Below are positions 16,942 to 25,937 of a stretch of DNA of 64,000 nt, one piece after another (position 1 is the first letter of the stretch; every line of letters starts with the position of its first letter). Source of the stretch: Spirochaetota bacterium. Its GTDB lineage: Bacteria > Spirochaetota > Spirochaetia > Sphaerochaetales > Sphaerochaetaceae. The position numbers were made by a program, and so were the translations under genes. Where the stretch lies: assembly GCA_023401595.1 (NCBI GenBank), contig JAEXDQ010000043.1:1-64000 (forward strand), written 5' to 3'. Below the pieces are notes generated by a model, which was given only the letters and a program-made list of their open reading frames with translations, was not told the DNA's origin and did no database searches.

Positions 16942-19025
16942 GCGCCGACCGTCCCCATTCCAAGAACATAGCCAAGGATATCTCACGAAAGGCGTACGAC
17001 GCTGTACAAGGAAAATCCAGCAAACAACTTTCTTTGCCGTTCGATGAGCTTGAAGTGCCGACGATGGAAAGCGCGAAACGGAAGCTCGATGCGTCCAAAG
17101 CGGAAGGGAGGAAGGCCGTCCCCGGACAAGGACATGGCGCGAAAGCCGTTTTCGGGACCGCGGAGGGCTCCGTACCGAAGACGAAAGCCATGAAGGTTAC
17201 TCCATACGCTTCGGAAAATACACGGAAAAGCTCCGTTACGAAGGATAGTGCAGTTCCGAAAGCTGACAAAGCGTCGGCGAAGGTCTCTGGAGGCGGGGCC
17301 AGGCTTCAAGTGCCCAAGATGCAGCCCTCCGTCGCCCCGGAAGTTCCTGCCAAGACATCTTCCAGAGGAGCGACGGATTCAAAAACCCATCTTGTCGTTC
17401 CCCCCGTCAAAGGCGTGGATACAGGAAAAGGGGAGTCGGCATCGGCGCCTGTGAAAAACACTCCCCCTAAAAGCGGTGCGTCAGGCTATCCTGCCAAGGC
17501 CTCGAAGGAATTTTCCGCCGGCGTCGAAGTCTATGGGGAAGCCTCCGACGGGGTGGATTTCCGTAGCAGGGCCGGCCGGAGCGCCTCCATCGCCAGGGAG
17601 ACTCGTGGCGGCGGCCGGAGCATGGTCGGGCCTGAGCAAGAAGCCAGGCTTGCCCGGGAAGCCATGCTCGGGACGATGAAAAAGCAGGTGGCGACCTCCC
17701 GCAAGAAAGATGTGGAGCCGGATCTTCCATTGCACGCCGGTCCCGGCCCGACCATGGAGAACCGGAAGAAATCCTCGCTTTCCACCCCTCAGAAACGGGG
17801 TGCTGTGAAAAACAATGCCGTGGCCGGGTATGGCGGAGGTTCCGGCGGTAAGGCCGGTAAGGCTGGAATTCGACGTATCGGAGGCGCCGGCGCGGGGAAA
17901 GGCGGCGGAGCCGGTATCGCGGGCTCCCATCCTCGTGTGAACGGCATGGAGGCGGTGGTCCTCGTCCTGGTGGTTCTCGCCGTCGTTCTGCTGATAACCC
18001 TGGTGGCGGTGTTCGTGCGTACCGGCAGGACGGCGGAAAAACGGGTTCCCGTAGTAGCGGAGGGCGTCGCGTCCCGAACGGGTTCTCTGGACGTTGTTTC
18101 CGCGGATTCTTTGTTCGACGCTGATATCGGCGGCGAAGCCTCCCGGATGAGGCCGGACAATTCTTTGTTGGTAGAAATACGCGCCGGCATGACCGCCCGA
18201 CAGGCGTGCCAGGTCTTGGAGGACCATGGAGTAATTTCCGATTCCCAGGTCCTCCTCGACTATCTGGTGACGGAAAATCTCGCCGGAAGCATCCGCCAGG
18301 GAAGTTTCCTGTTGAAAAAGGGGATGGATGCGGCCAGCTGTGCTTCAGTTATTACCAACAGGTCTTCCTCCGTAGTGGATCTGACGGTGTTCCCTGGATA
18401 TACGATCGCTGAAATCGACCGGCTGCTGGCGTCGAGGGGATACGCCGAGGCCGGCGACTTTATCGGGGCGACCGATGCGCTGACGAAAGGCTACGGTCTT
18501 TCTTTCGCGGAGGGGTGGTTCCTTGCCGGAACCTATCAGGTGCCCCGGGTGGATGGCGCCCAGGCGCTGGCTATGTCCATGTACCAGGCGATGCTTGGCG
18601 CGCTTCAGCCGCTATTGGGGGATATCGGTGTCCTTGACCGCTCTGTGGACGACGTGCTGATTGTCGCGAGCATGATTCAACGTGAGACGAACGAGGCCGC
18701 TGAAATGCCTTTGATCGCCGGTATCATCTACAAACGGCTTGACGAAGGCATCGCCCTCGGCATCGACGCCACCACCCGCTATGAGACCGGGAACTGGACC
18801 GACCCGATCGACCCCGTAGACCTCGAGACCCGGACGCCCTACAATACGCGTCGGAAGAAAGGTCTGCCTCCATCCGGTATCGGTTGCGTTGGGCTTGACG
18901 CATTGAACGCGGCGGTCTATCCAAGCAAGTCGGATTGGTATTATTATCTCCATGGTACGGACGGCATGATCCATTTCGCCCGTACCTACGAGGAACATCA
19001 ACAGAATATCACCATGTGGCGTTGA
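16938..19025 (+). CDS. mltG: MltG-like endolytic murein transglycosylase with long disordered N-terminus
   Basis: 695 residues. MltG cleaves nascent peptidoglycan glycan strands outside the inner membrane. One transmembrane helix lies at about 337-360. After it come a LysM-like part (VEIRAGMTARQACQVLEDHG) and the catalytic domain with ASMIQRETNEAAEMP, whose Glu583 fits the catalytic Glu, then GIDATTRYE and NTRRKKGLPP. E. coli MltG is about 340 residues with a short cytoplasmic tail; here some 335 residues precede the helix, rich in Lys, Ser, Ala and Gly and apparently disordered. Similar N-terminal extensions in other bacteria bind cytoplasmic factors. It overlaps the coiled-coil gene. Confidence 0.88.
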   Translation: MSADRPHSKNIAKDISRKAYDAVQGKSSKQLSLPFDELEVPTMESAKRKLDASKAEGRKAVPGQGHGAKAVFGTAEGSVPKTKAMKVTPYASENTRKSSVTKDSAVPKADKASAKVSGGGARLQVPKMQPSVAPEVPAKTSSRGATDSKTHLVVPPVKGVDTGKGESASAPVKNTPPKSGASGYPAKASKEFSAGVEVYGEASDGVDFRSRAGRSASIARETRGGGRSMVGPEQEARLAREAMLGTMKKQVATSRKKDVEPDLPLHAGPGPTMENRKKSSLSTPQKRGAVKNNAVAGYGGGSGGKAGKAGIRRIGGAGAGKGGGAGIAGSHPRVNGMEAVVLVLVVLAVVLLITLVAVFVRTGRTAEKRVPVVAEGVASRTGSLDVVSADSLFDADIGGEASRMRPDNSLLVEIRAGMTARQACQVLEDHGVISDSQVLLDYLVTENLAGSIRQGSFLLKKGMDAASCASVITNRSSSVVDLTVFPGYTIAEIDRLLASRGYAEAGDFIGATDALTKGYGLSFAEGWFLAGTYQVPRVDGAQALAMSMYQAMLGALQPLLGDIGVLDRSVDDVLIVASMIQRETNEAAEMPLIAGIIYKRLDEGIALGIDATTRYETGNWTDPIDPVDLETRTPYNTRRKKGLPPSGIGCVGLDALNAAVYPSKSDWYYYLHGTDGMIHFARTYEEHQQNITMWR

Positions 19026-19138
19026 ATCGGTCGCATCATCCCATAGGAAAAATTCCTAGAGGAACGTGTCTCTCGCCGGATCGTCTTTTCCCGTGTCGTG
19101 GAAAGGATTCCTGACCACATGGATAGGGAGTGTCATAC

Positions 19139-20029
19139 ATGTCAGGTACGAGGCTGTATAGCCAACGAAATGTGAACCTTCATACGCATTCGTTCTTTTG
19201 CGGTCATGGAACCGGGTTGGTGGAGGAATACGCCGTCAACGCGTTGGAGCAGGGGCTTGAGGCGCTCGGGTACAGCGAGCATTGTCCTACCCCCGACGAC
19301 CGGTGGCCTCGTTCAAGGATGCCGTTCGCACGGCTGGATGAATATACGGAGGCCTGTCGCGTTTCGCAACGGCTGCATGGGCCGTTGGGGCGGAATGATC
19401 TGCTGGTGCTTCGCGGTTTCGAATGCGACTATCTGCCTGAATATCATTCCTATTATCAAGAACATCTTCTGGGCGACCTGGCTTGCGACTATCTGCTGTT
19501 CGGCGTCCACTACCTGCAGGTCCCTTCCCGCAGGGATGTCCCTGTACACCGCGGAGCGTTGGGGAAGACGGAATTGTATGCGTATACCGACCAGTATATT
19601 GCGTCCTTGCGTTCCGGCCTGTTCCTGTTCGGGGCGCATCCCGACCTGTTCGCCTTCAACTACCGTACCTGGGACGCCGACGCCATCTCCTGTTCCAAGG
19701 CGATCATCGAATGCGCTGTAGACCTTGGAATACCTCTGGAGATCAACGGATACGGTTTCCGCAAGCCGCTGATTGAAACGCCGGACGGTGTGCGTAAGGC
19801 TTATCCGATTCCCCGTTTCTGGGAACTTGCCGCCCAGTATCCGTTGCAGGTCACCACGAACAGCGATGCCCACGCCGCCGCCGACGTAGCCGTTCATTTT
19901 ACCGTCTGTAGAGAGTTTGCCGAGCGGTTCGGCCTGAAGTTCGTGTCGGTCCGCGTCACCGAGACGGAGCCGGACGTGTATCGTGTGGAGCTGGTTTCGC
20001 CGGAAAAGAGGGTGGACGTACTGGTTTGA
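19139..20029 (+). CDS. PHP-domain histidinol-phosphatase (HisK/HisJ type)
   Basis: 296 residues. The N-terminal LHTHSFFCGHGTG and LGYSEHCP, followed by FECDY, FGVHYLQ and TTNSDAHAAADV, supply the His/Asp/Glu metal ligands of the PHP phosphoesterase fold. Family members act as histidinol-phosphate phosphatase, but other phosphate esters are possible and no his genes are nearby. Start ATG 19139 has agggag 8 bases upstream; a GTG nine bases earlier is possible. It stands alone, followed by 300 bases leading to the catabolic operon. Confidence 0.8.
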   Translation: MSGTRLYSQRNVNLHTHSFFCGHGTGLVEEYAVNALEQGLEALGYSEHCPTPDDRWPRSRMPFARLDEYTEACRVSQRLHGPLGRNDLLVLRGFECDYLPEYHSYYQEHLLGDLACDYLLFGVHYLQVPSRRDVPVHRGALGKTELYAYTDQYIASLRSGLFLFGAHPDLFAFNYRTWDADAISCSKAIIECAVDLGIPLEINGYGFRKPLIETPDGVRKAYPIPRFWELAAQYPLQVTTNSDAHAAADVAVHFTVCREFAERFGLKFVSVRVTETEPDVYRVELVSPEKRVDVLV

Positions 20030-20238
20030 GTTAACCATTCGTGTCGAAATTTATGGTATTTTTCCTCATGGATCACTTTGCATTCCTGTAAAAAAAGATT
20101 CTCAGAAAGTGACACAAGATTCCATTACCTAGAGCTGGCAGTCTAAAGTCCCGAACTGGATTTTTTGAACAAGAAACATGCTTTAAGGAACATGGGTGTC
20201 GGTTTTATTTTTTCATGTCATTTTTTTGCAAATTTTGT

Positions 20239-20281
20239 TTGACAGCTTGGAAAGCTCATTGTAGTATTCAACGTGTATACA
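20239..20281 (+). promoter_or_regulatory. promoter and probable GntR operator of the enolase/ABC operon
   Basis: TTGACA (20239-20244) and TAGTAT (20262-20267) are 17 bases apart, a near-ideal sigma-70 promoter. The palindrome TGTATACA (20274-20281) covers the expected transcription start, a position suited to repression. The same 8-mer lies in the promoter of the GntR gene at 27538-27545. FCD-type GntR proteins often bind TNGTNNNACNA- or GTATAC-centred palindromes. The other 200 bases of this gap show no gene. Confidence 0.6.
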
Positions 20282-20327
20282 ATAAGTATATTTTAAGTAT
20301 TTAGTTTGAATACTGCGGAGGAATTCG

Positions 20328-21431
20328 ATGAAAATACGAGATGTCGAGGTACGGGCCTATAGTGCCCTCCATAAAAGACCCTATGCCAATGGAAAGTATA
20401 CATATGCTACGACGGATGTCGTAATATGCCGGGTGTTCACCGATGATGGATTGGAGGGAATCGGCTGGGCCCATGGCACAGATGTCGTCGTTGATACCAT
20501 GCTGAGTCTCAAGGACAGAATTATCGGAGAGGATCCTTTCAACGTGGAACGTATCTGGGACAAAATGTACCTTCCCAAAGTCTATGGTAGAAAAGGTTTT
20601 GAGACTCGTGCGATCAGCGGTATTGATACGGCTCTCTGGGATATCATGGGTAAAGTCGCGGGGCGTCCGATCCGGCAATTGCTTGGCGGTTATCATGATT
20701 CTATTCCTGCATATATCGCTGGAGGATATTACGAAGAAGGCAAAGGCTATGATGGGCTACAGGAAGAAATGCGACAGAATATTCTCAAAGGGGCAAAGGC
20801 CGTCAAGATGAAGATTGGCGGCGCCCCAATCAAAGTGGATATTGAACGTATAGACGCCGTCCGAGATGCCGTAGGTCCTGATTGTGCTGTTTTGGTCGAC
20901 GCCAATAATGCCTACAATCGGCTTGATGCGCTGAAAATGGGACTCGAACTTGATAAACGGGATATTTATTGGTTCGAGGAACCCCTTTCGCCCGATGATA
21001 TCGATGGATGTTCCGAATTGGTCAGGAAACTGAATACCCCCATTGCAATTGGGGAAAATGAGTATACCAGATGGGGTTTCAAGCAATTGATAGATGCTAA
21101 TGCCGCACAGATACTTAATGCCGACGCATTGGTTCTTGGCGGAATTACCGAATGGAAAAAAGTCGCTGATCTCGCGCAGGCAGGACATGTGCTGATCGCT
21201 CCCCATGGCGATCAGGAAGTCCATGTTCATTTGGTCAGTGCAATTCCCAATGGATTGATTGCTGAATATTATGACACGAATCTCAATTCACTGCTCAATG
21301 CCATGTTTAAGAACCATATGGTCTTGGATGAAAACGGCAATGTAGCCGCATCAGACGCCCCAGGCCTTGGTGTGGAAATAGATTTTGAGGCGTTGGAACA
21401 ATTTCGGACATATCCGGCACAGGATAGATAA
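20328..21431 (+). CDS. enolase-superfamily (mandelate racemase/muconate lactonising) enzyme 1
   Basis: 367 residues. It has the two-domain enolase-superfamily layout and a full mandelate-racemase-type active site: the KMK pair Lys160/Lys162, metal ligands Asp191 (VDANNAY), Glu217 (WFEEP) and Glu243 (GENEY), and His293 (APHGD) as the second base. Such enzymes remove the alpha-proton of a carboxylate and either epimerise it or dehydrate an acid sugar. It heads the operon with gcggagg before the ATG. The particular acid cannot be read from sequence. Confidence 0.88.
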   Translation: MKIRDVEVRAYSALHKRPYANGKYTYATTDVVICRVFTDDGLEGIGWAHGTDVVVDTMLSLKDRIIGEDPFNVERIWDKMYLPKVYGRKGFETRAISGIDTALWDIMGKVAGRPIRQLLGGYHDSIPAYIAGGYYEEGKGYDGLQEEMRQNILKGAKAVKMKIGGAPIKVDIERIDAVRDAVGPDCAVLVDANNAYNRLDALKMGLELDKRDIYWFEEPLSPDDIDGCSELVRKLNTPIAIGENEYTRWGFKQLIDANAAQILNADALVLGGITEWKKVADLAQAGHVLIAPHGDQEVHVHLVSAIPNGLIAEYYDTNLNSLLNAMFKNHMVLDENGNVAASDAPGLGVEIDFEALEQFRTYPAQDR

Positions 21432-21473
21432 TCCTGCCGGATTTTAATTGACTTAACTTCTAAGGAGGAGAAA

Positions 21474-22793
21474 ATGAAGAAAGTCGTTATAACCTTATTA
21501 ATTGCCGTATTGGCGCTTGGATCGGTAGTTGCGGCAGGACAGTCGGAAGACAAGGCTTCTGGTTCCGCCGTGACCGGTACTTTAAAGATTTGGTCTGCGC
21601 TCACTCAGAAGGAACGAGCCACCGAACTAGAGAACCTCGCCAAAAAATTTGAGGCGCTCAACCCTGGTGTGAAAGTAGAAATTACCGTTATGCCTTGGTC
21701 CGGCCTGCTGGACAAGCTTATGGCCTCCATTATGGCTGGCAATCCGCCTGATATCGCGATTGTCGGGCAGGGATACCCTCAAACGCTTGCTGCGAGCGGT
21801 GGGTTGATGGAGCTCTCCGATCTGATCGGACACGTAGGTGGAAAAGATGCGTTCCTCGGGACTTCTCTGAGTCTCGGGTCGACGGAAGACGGCGTCTATT
21901 CTATGCCGCTGTACATTACGCCGGTCGTCGCCTACTATCGACAGAGCTATCTCGATGCAGTCGGCTATGACAAGATTCCCGCCACTTGGGAAGAGTATTA
22001 CGAAATGTGCAAGGCTGTCACCGATCCCGCTAACAACCGGTATGGATTCGGCATCCCTCTTGGAGACCACCATGGGACGAAGACCATTTGGTCGTTCCTC
22101 CAAGCGAACAATGTAGATCTTGTCAATGTCGATGAGAATGGAAAATGGTATGTTGATATTAATGAAGAAGATCGTGCTGCCATGGTGGAAACCTACGAGT
22201 ACTTCTACAAACTGGTCAAGGGTTGTGCTCCCGCTGGCGTTACAAGCTATACTCAGACCAATGTACGTGAGATGGTTGCCACTGGTATCATTATGAGTCG
22301 TATCGACACTCCTGAGATTTATTATAACGTCGCAACGATGGATCCCAATCATTTTAATGATGTGAAGTATTTCCGTGTACCTGGACGTAAATCAAACCGT
22401 TCCTATATGGGATGGGTCGGAATGTCGATTCTTGCACAAGGCAACACCAAACTTGCTTCCCGGTTCATCGAATATTGCTATACGGGTGATACTTTGGTTG
22501 ATTTCTATGTCAGTTATCCCCATGCGATGTTCCCCGCCAAGAAAGACATCTTTGAAGCTGCGGCCTATCGTGACCGACTCCCGAAGGAACTACAGGAAAT
22601 GGTTCCCGATTTGGCCCTTGACATCTTGAGTTCTTCCGCTTCAATCGCGATGGCTAACGGTCCATTCCCTTATGCTGGAGAAGTTGAATCGAAGAATTAT
22701 CTTGGCAACGCTCTTACCAGGATGCTAGTCAACGGTATTTCCGCTGAAGCGGCGGTTGATGGTGTTATCGCTGATTTGAACGGCCTGTTCTGA
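21474..22793 (+). CDS. ABC transporter extracellular solute-binding protein (family 1)
   Basis: 439 residues. A signal peptide (MKKVVITLLIAVLALGSVVA) is followed by AGQSED, the spirochaete-type mature start; it has no lipobox cysteine. The mature part has the family-1 sugar-binding pattern (LKIWSALTQKERATELENL, NPDI-like AGNPPDIAIVG, WEEYYEMCKAV). It would capture the substrate of the operon, presumably a carbohydrate or sugar-acid derivative, for the two permeases downstream. No ATPase is encoded here; a shared MsmX/MalK-like ATPase is likely supplied from elsewhere. Confidence 0.9.
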   Translation: MKKVVITLLIAVLALGSVVAAGQSEDKASGSAVTGTLKIWSALTQKERATELENLAKKFEALNPGVKVEITVMPWSGLLDKLMASIMAGNPPDIAIVGQGYPQTLAASGGLMELSDLIGHVGGKDAFLGTSLSLGSTEDGVYSMPLYITPVVAYYRQSYLDAVGYDKIPATWEEYYEMCKAVTDPANNRYGFGIPLGDHHGTKTIWSFLQANNVDLVNVDENGKWYVDINEEDRAAMVETYEYFYKLVKGCAPAGVTSYTQTNVREMVATGIIMSRIDTPEIYYNVATMDPNHFNDVKYFRVPGRKSNRSYMGWVGMSILAQGNTKLASRFIEYCYTGDTLVDFYVSYPHAMFPAKKDIFEAAAYRDRLPKELQEMVPDLALDILSSSASIAMANGPFPYAGEVESKNYLGNALTRMLVNGISAEAAVDGVIADLNGLF

Positions 22794-22821
22794 TTTCAAA
22801 TAGAGTCAAAAGGTGTGAAAC

Positions 22822-23736
22822 ATGAAGACAAAGACTACCTCCGTCCATTCTTTGGAAAAAAAGATGGGGCTACAAGGGATGCTTCTGTATCTCCCGGCGA
22901 TAATAATCATATTTCTGATTATTTTCTATCCGTTGATCTATGCCCTGAGGATGAGCTTTACGAATTTCAGGCCGACAGTGGTCGTGACGCAGTTCGTCGG
23001 TTTCGCGAACTATGCGGCGATTCTCAAGGATTCGAAGTTCTGGCAGGCTATGGGGCGGTCTTTGCTCTTCACTGTTGGTTCATTGGTTCCTCAGATCTGT
23101 CTTGGCTTGGCCATGGCCTCATTGCTTAACCATCCGCTGTTGAAGTGCAAAATGCTGTTCCGTGGTCTGGCCATCACTCCTTGGTTGATCCCGACCGTTG
23201 CAGTAGCGATGATATTCAAATGGATGTTCAACGATATCTACGGCATTATCAACTATCTGATGGTCGACATCGGGTTAATCAACACCCCTCGGCCGTGGAT
23301 GAGCAATGGTATTTCTGCGATGATTATATTAGTACTCGCCAACGTCTGGCGGGGTACTCCATTGATGATTACCATGTTTTTGGCCGGATTGCAGGGGATT
23401 CCCAACGACTTGTATGAGGCGGCCGAAGTGGACGGCGCAAGTGCTTGGGTACGTTTCATCAAGATTACTTTGCCGTTGCTGGTCCCCGTGATTATGGTAT
23501 CTGGCGTACTACGATTCATCTGGACTTTCAATTTCTATGATTTGCCATGGGTGATGACGGGCGGAGGTCCTGCGGAAGCGACTCAGACGACGCCGGTATA
23601 TGCCTATAGGCGGGCGTTTAGCGCCTATCGTCTAGGAGAAGGTTCTGCGATTACGGTCATTTTGTTTCTTGTTCTGCTAGTCTTCGCATTCGTTTATTTC
23701 AAAGCGAAGAAATATCAAGACAAAATTCTGAAATAG
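22822..23736 (+). CDS. carbohydrate ABC transporter permease, MalF type
   Basis: 304 residues, six predicted helices. The start fits MalF/UgpA-type permeases (LYLPAIIIIFLIIFYPLIYALRMSF). The EAA loop that contacts the ATPase reads YEAAEVDGASAWVRFIKITLPLL (about 206-228). It lies 28 bases after the binding-protein gene and 11 before the second permease. Confidence 0.92.
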   Translation: MKTKTTSVHSLEKKMGLQGMLLYLPAIIIIFLIIFYPLIYALRMSFTNFRPTVVVTQFVGFANYAAILKDSKFWQAMGRSLLFTVGSLVPQICLGLAMASLLNHPLLKCKMLFRGLAITPWLIPTVAVAMIFKWMFNDIYGIINYLMVDIGLINTPRPWMSNGISAMIILVLANVWRGTPLMITMFLAGLQGIPNDLYEAAEVDGASAWVRFIKITLPLLVPVIMVSGVLRFIWTFNFYDLPWVMTGGGPAEATQTTPVYAYRRAFSAYRLGEGSAITVILFLVLLVFAFVYFKAKKYQDKILK

Positions 23737-23747
23737 GGGGACGAAGT

Positions 23748-24590
23748 ATGTTGACGAAACAAAATAGAGTGCGTAGACAAAAGGTCGTCATCCACCTTCT
23801 GGTGGTTTTGACGTTGATTCCTGTTCTCTTTCCTATCTACTGGTTGTTCGTTTCGGCGTTGCAGAGTCCGCAGTCGATTATTTCCATCCCTCCGAAATTA
23901 TTTCCCAAAAGCTTTTCGCTGTATTTTGTGAAAAAGGTATTCGCCGAGTTCGGAGTCGGTAGATTTTTGTTCAACAGTGTGTTTCTTTCCGTCACTTCCA
24001 CATTCCTGACGCTTTTGGTAGCCTGTCTAGCCGCTTTCAGCTATACGGCTTATACCTATCGTAGCAAGGAGACATTCTCAAAAATCATTTTGTTCGTCCA
24101 TATGTTTCCGCAAATCCTGATTGTTATTCCAATCTATTTGCTGATGAGCAAGATGCGTCTGATCAATTCTTATGCGGGGTTGATGCTTTGCTATATCGCA
24201 TTTGAGATGCCGATCTGTGTCTGGACGATGCAATCATATTTCGAGACTATCCCAAGGGATTTGGTCGATGCCGCGGAAATAGACGGACTGACAAGGATTC
24301 GCACCCTTTGGTATGTTTTTCTACCTGTAGCTTTGCCAGGTCTCGCTGCCGCTGGAATCATGACGTTCATCGGTATCTGGAACAACTTTTTACTAGCCAA
24401 TACCCTGTTGATTGATGCCAACAAGAAGACGCTACCCGTCGTTATCGCTGATTTTGCTTCGAGGGACAACATGTTGCAGGGTGATGTTCTCGCCGCCAGT
24501 CTGATTGTCTGCGTGCCATCGTTCTTCTTCGCCTTGTTCGCTCAGAAGTATCTGGTCGGCGGGCTGACCAACGGTGCAGTGAAAGCGTAG
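23748..24590 (+). CDS. carbohydrate ABC transporter permease, MalG type
   Basis: 280 residues, six predicted helices. The EAA loop is VDAAEIDGLTRIRTLWYVFLP and the family's N-terminal FPIYWLFVSALQ is present. It forms the membrane pore with the MalF-type partner encoded just upstream. About 150 bases without a gene separate it from the second enolase-superfamily gene. Confidence 0.92.
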   Translation: MLTKQNRVRRQKVVIHLLVVLTLIPVLFPIYWLFVSALQSPQSIISIPPKLFPKSFSLYFVKKVFAEFGVGRFLFNSVFLSVTSTFLTLLVACLAAFSYTAYTYRSKETFSKIILFVHMFPQILIVIPIYLLMSKMRLINSYAGLMLCYIAFEMPICVWTMQSYFETIPRDLVDAAEIDGLTRIRTLWYVFLPVALPGLAAAGIMTFIGIWNNFLLANTLLIDANKKTLPVVIADFASRDNMLQGDVLAASLIVCVPSFFFALFAQKYLVGGLTNGAVKA

Positions 24591-24742
24591 ATATCGCTTT
24601 GTGATCTGTACTTGTGAGATTCATATCGAGAGGTATGACACTCCGAACAAGATACGGATGCTGGACGACGTGCGCAGGGCCGGCATGTAGGCCGGTGTCG
24701 ATACCTCAAAATACCTGCTTACAACAAGAAGGAATAGTAGTC

Positions 24743-25882
24743 ATGAAAATCACTGATATAAAAGTCAAGTTCATAGATATATTCATGTTTGTAGAAGTAT
24801 ATACTGACGAAGGGCTTGTAGGGCTCGGTGAATCCGGCACTTGGGCGTTTCTGGAAGCTTCCGCCGCCGCAGTGGAAACCTTCAAACGATACTTGATCGG
24901 TAAAGATCCTCTATTGCGGGAACATCATTGGCAGTATTTGTATCGTTGCTACCATTTCAGGGGTGCTGCGATTATGGGTGCGCTTTCCGCCATTGATATC
25001 GCTCTTTGGGACATAGCTGGAAAATACTACGGAGTACCCTGTTACCAATTGATGGGTGGTAAGGTGAGAGACAAGGCACGTGTCTACTATCATGTATTTG
25101 GTAAGAACCGGCAGGATCTGATTGACGGTTGTATTGCCGCCAAGGAGCAAGGGTTTACTGCTGTGGGGCACTTGACGCCATTTGCCGATGAACCCCGTGA
25201 AACACCTTGGTTCAAAACTCATGTCGCCCGGATGGAGGATGGAATCGAAAGCGTCCGAAGATATCGTGAGGCGGTTGGAAACGATGTTGACCTTTGCATT
25301 GAGATACATCGCCAGCTGACGGTATCGGAAGCCGTTGTACTAGGAAAGGGCATTGAAGAATTCAAACCGTTGTTCTATGAAGATCCTGTCCGTCCTGACG
25401 GCTTCGACGATATGGCCAAGGTCGCAGAAAAAATCACCATCCCCATTGCGACGGGGGAACGGATTCATACGTTGGCAGAATTCGGTATGTTGCTTTCCCG
25501 GAATGCATGCCGGTACGTTCGTCCCGATGTCTGCATGTGCGGAGGTCTTACTCATGCAAAAAAAATTGCTGCGTTGGCGGAGGCGTACAACGTTCAGGTT
25601 GTGCCGCATAATCCTTTGAGCCCTGTCAGTACCGCCGCATGCATTCAGCTTGCGGCCTGTATACCGAATTTTGCGATTCAAGAATATCCGATAGGTGAAA
25701 ACACCGCACCAAAGAACCAGATTGTCAAGAGTACTATCAAGTTGGAAAAAGGCTTTCTGATTATACCTGATGTGCCAGGCATCGGCGTAGAACTGACACC
25801 TGATGCGGAACAGGAATTTCCGTATGTCCCAAGAAAATTTGTGACGAGGCTTCAGGACGACGGTTCAGTGTTTGACCAATAG
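24743..25882 (+). CDS. enolase-superfamily enzyme 2 (acid-sugar dehydratase-like)
   Basis: 379 residues. Metal-binding and catalytic motifs are seen in CIEIHRQLT, FYEDPVRPDGF, ATGERIHTL and VPHNPLSPVS. The pattern, with His in IEIHR and in VPHNP, is closer to the galactonate/mannonate dehydratase group than to enzyme 1, so the two enolase homologues probably catalyse different steps. The start is ATG 24743 with aagaagga 10 bases upstream; an upstream open stretch from 24614 lacks a site. The likely role is beta-elimination of water from a sugar acid brought in by the ABC importer; the substrate is unknown. Confidence 0.85.
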   Translation: MKITDIKVKFIDIFMFVEVYTDEGLVGLGESGTWAFLEASAAAVETFKRYLIGKDPLLREHHWQYLYRCYHFRGAAIMGALSAIDIALWDIAGKYYGVPCYQLMGGKVRDKARVYYHVFGKNRQDLIDGCIAAKEQGFTAVGHLTPFADEPRETPWFKTHVARMEDGIESVRRYREAVGNDVDLCIEIHRQLTVSEAVVLGKGIEEFKPLFYEDPVRPDGFDDMAKVAEKITIPIATGERIHTLAEFGMLLSRNACRYVRPDVCMCGGLTHAKKIAALAEAYNVQVVPHNPLSPVSTAACIQLAACIPNFAIQEYPIGENTAPKNQIVKSTIKLEKGFLIIPDVPGIGVELTPDAEQEFPYVPRKFVTRLQDDGSVFDQ

Positions 25883-25937
25883 GTAGTGCTGGTCGTCAGC
25901 ATCGTCAACGATATCGCATCATCAAAGGGAGAGAGTT

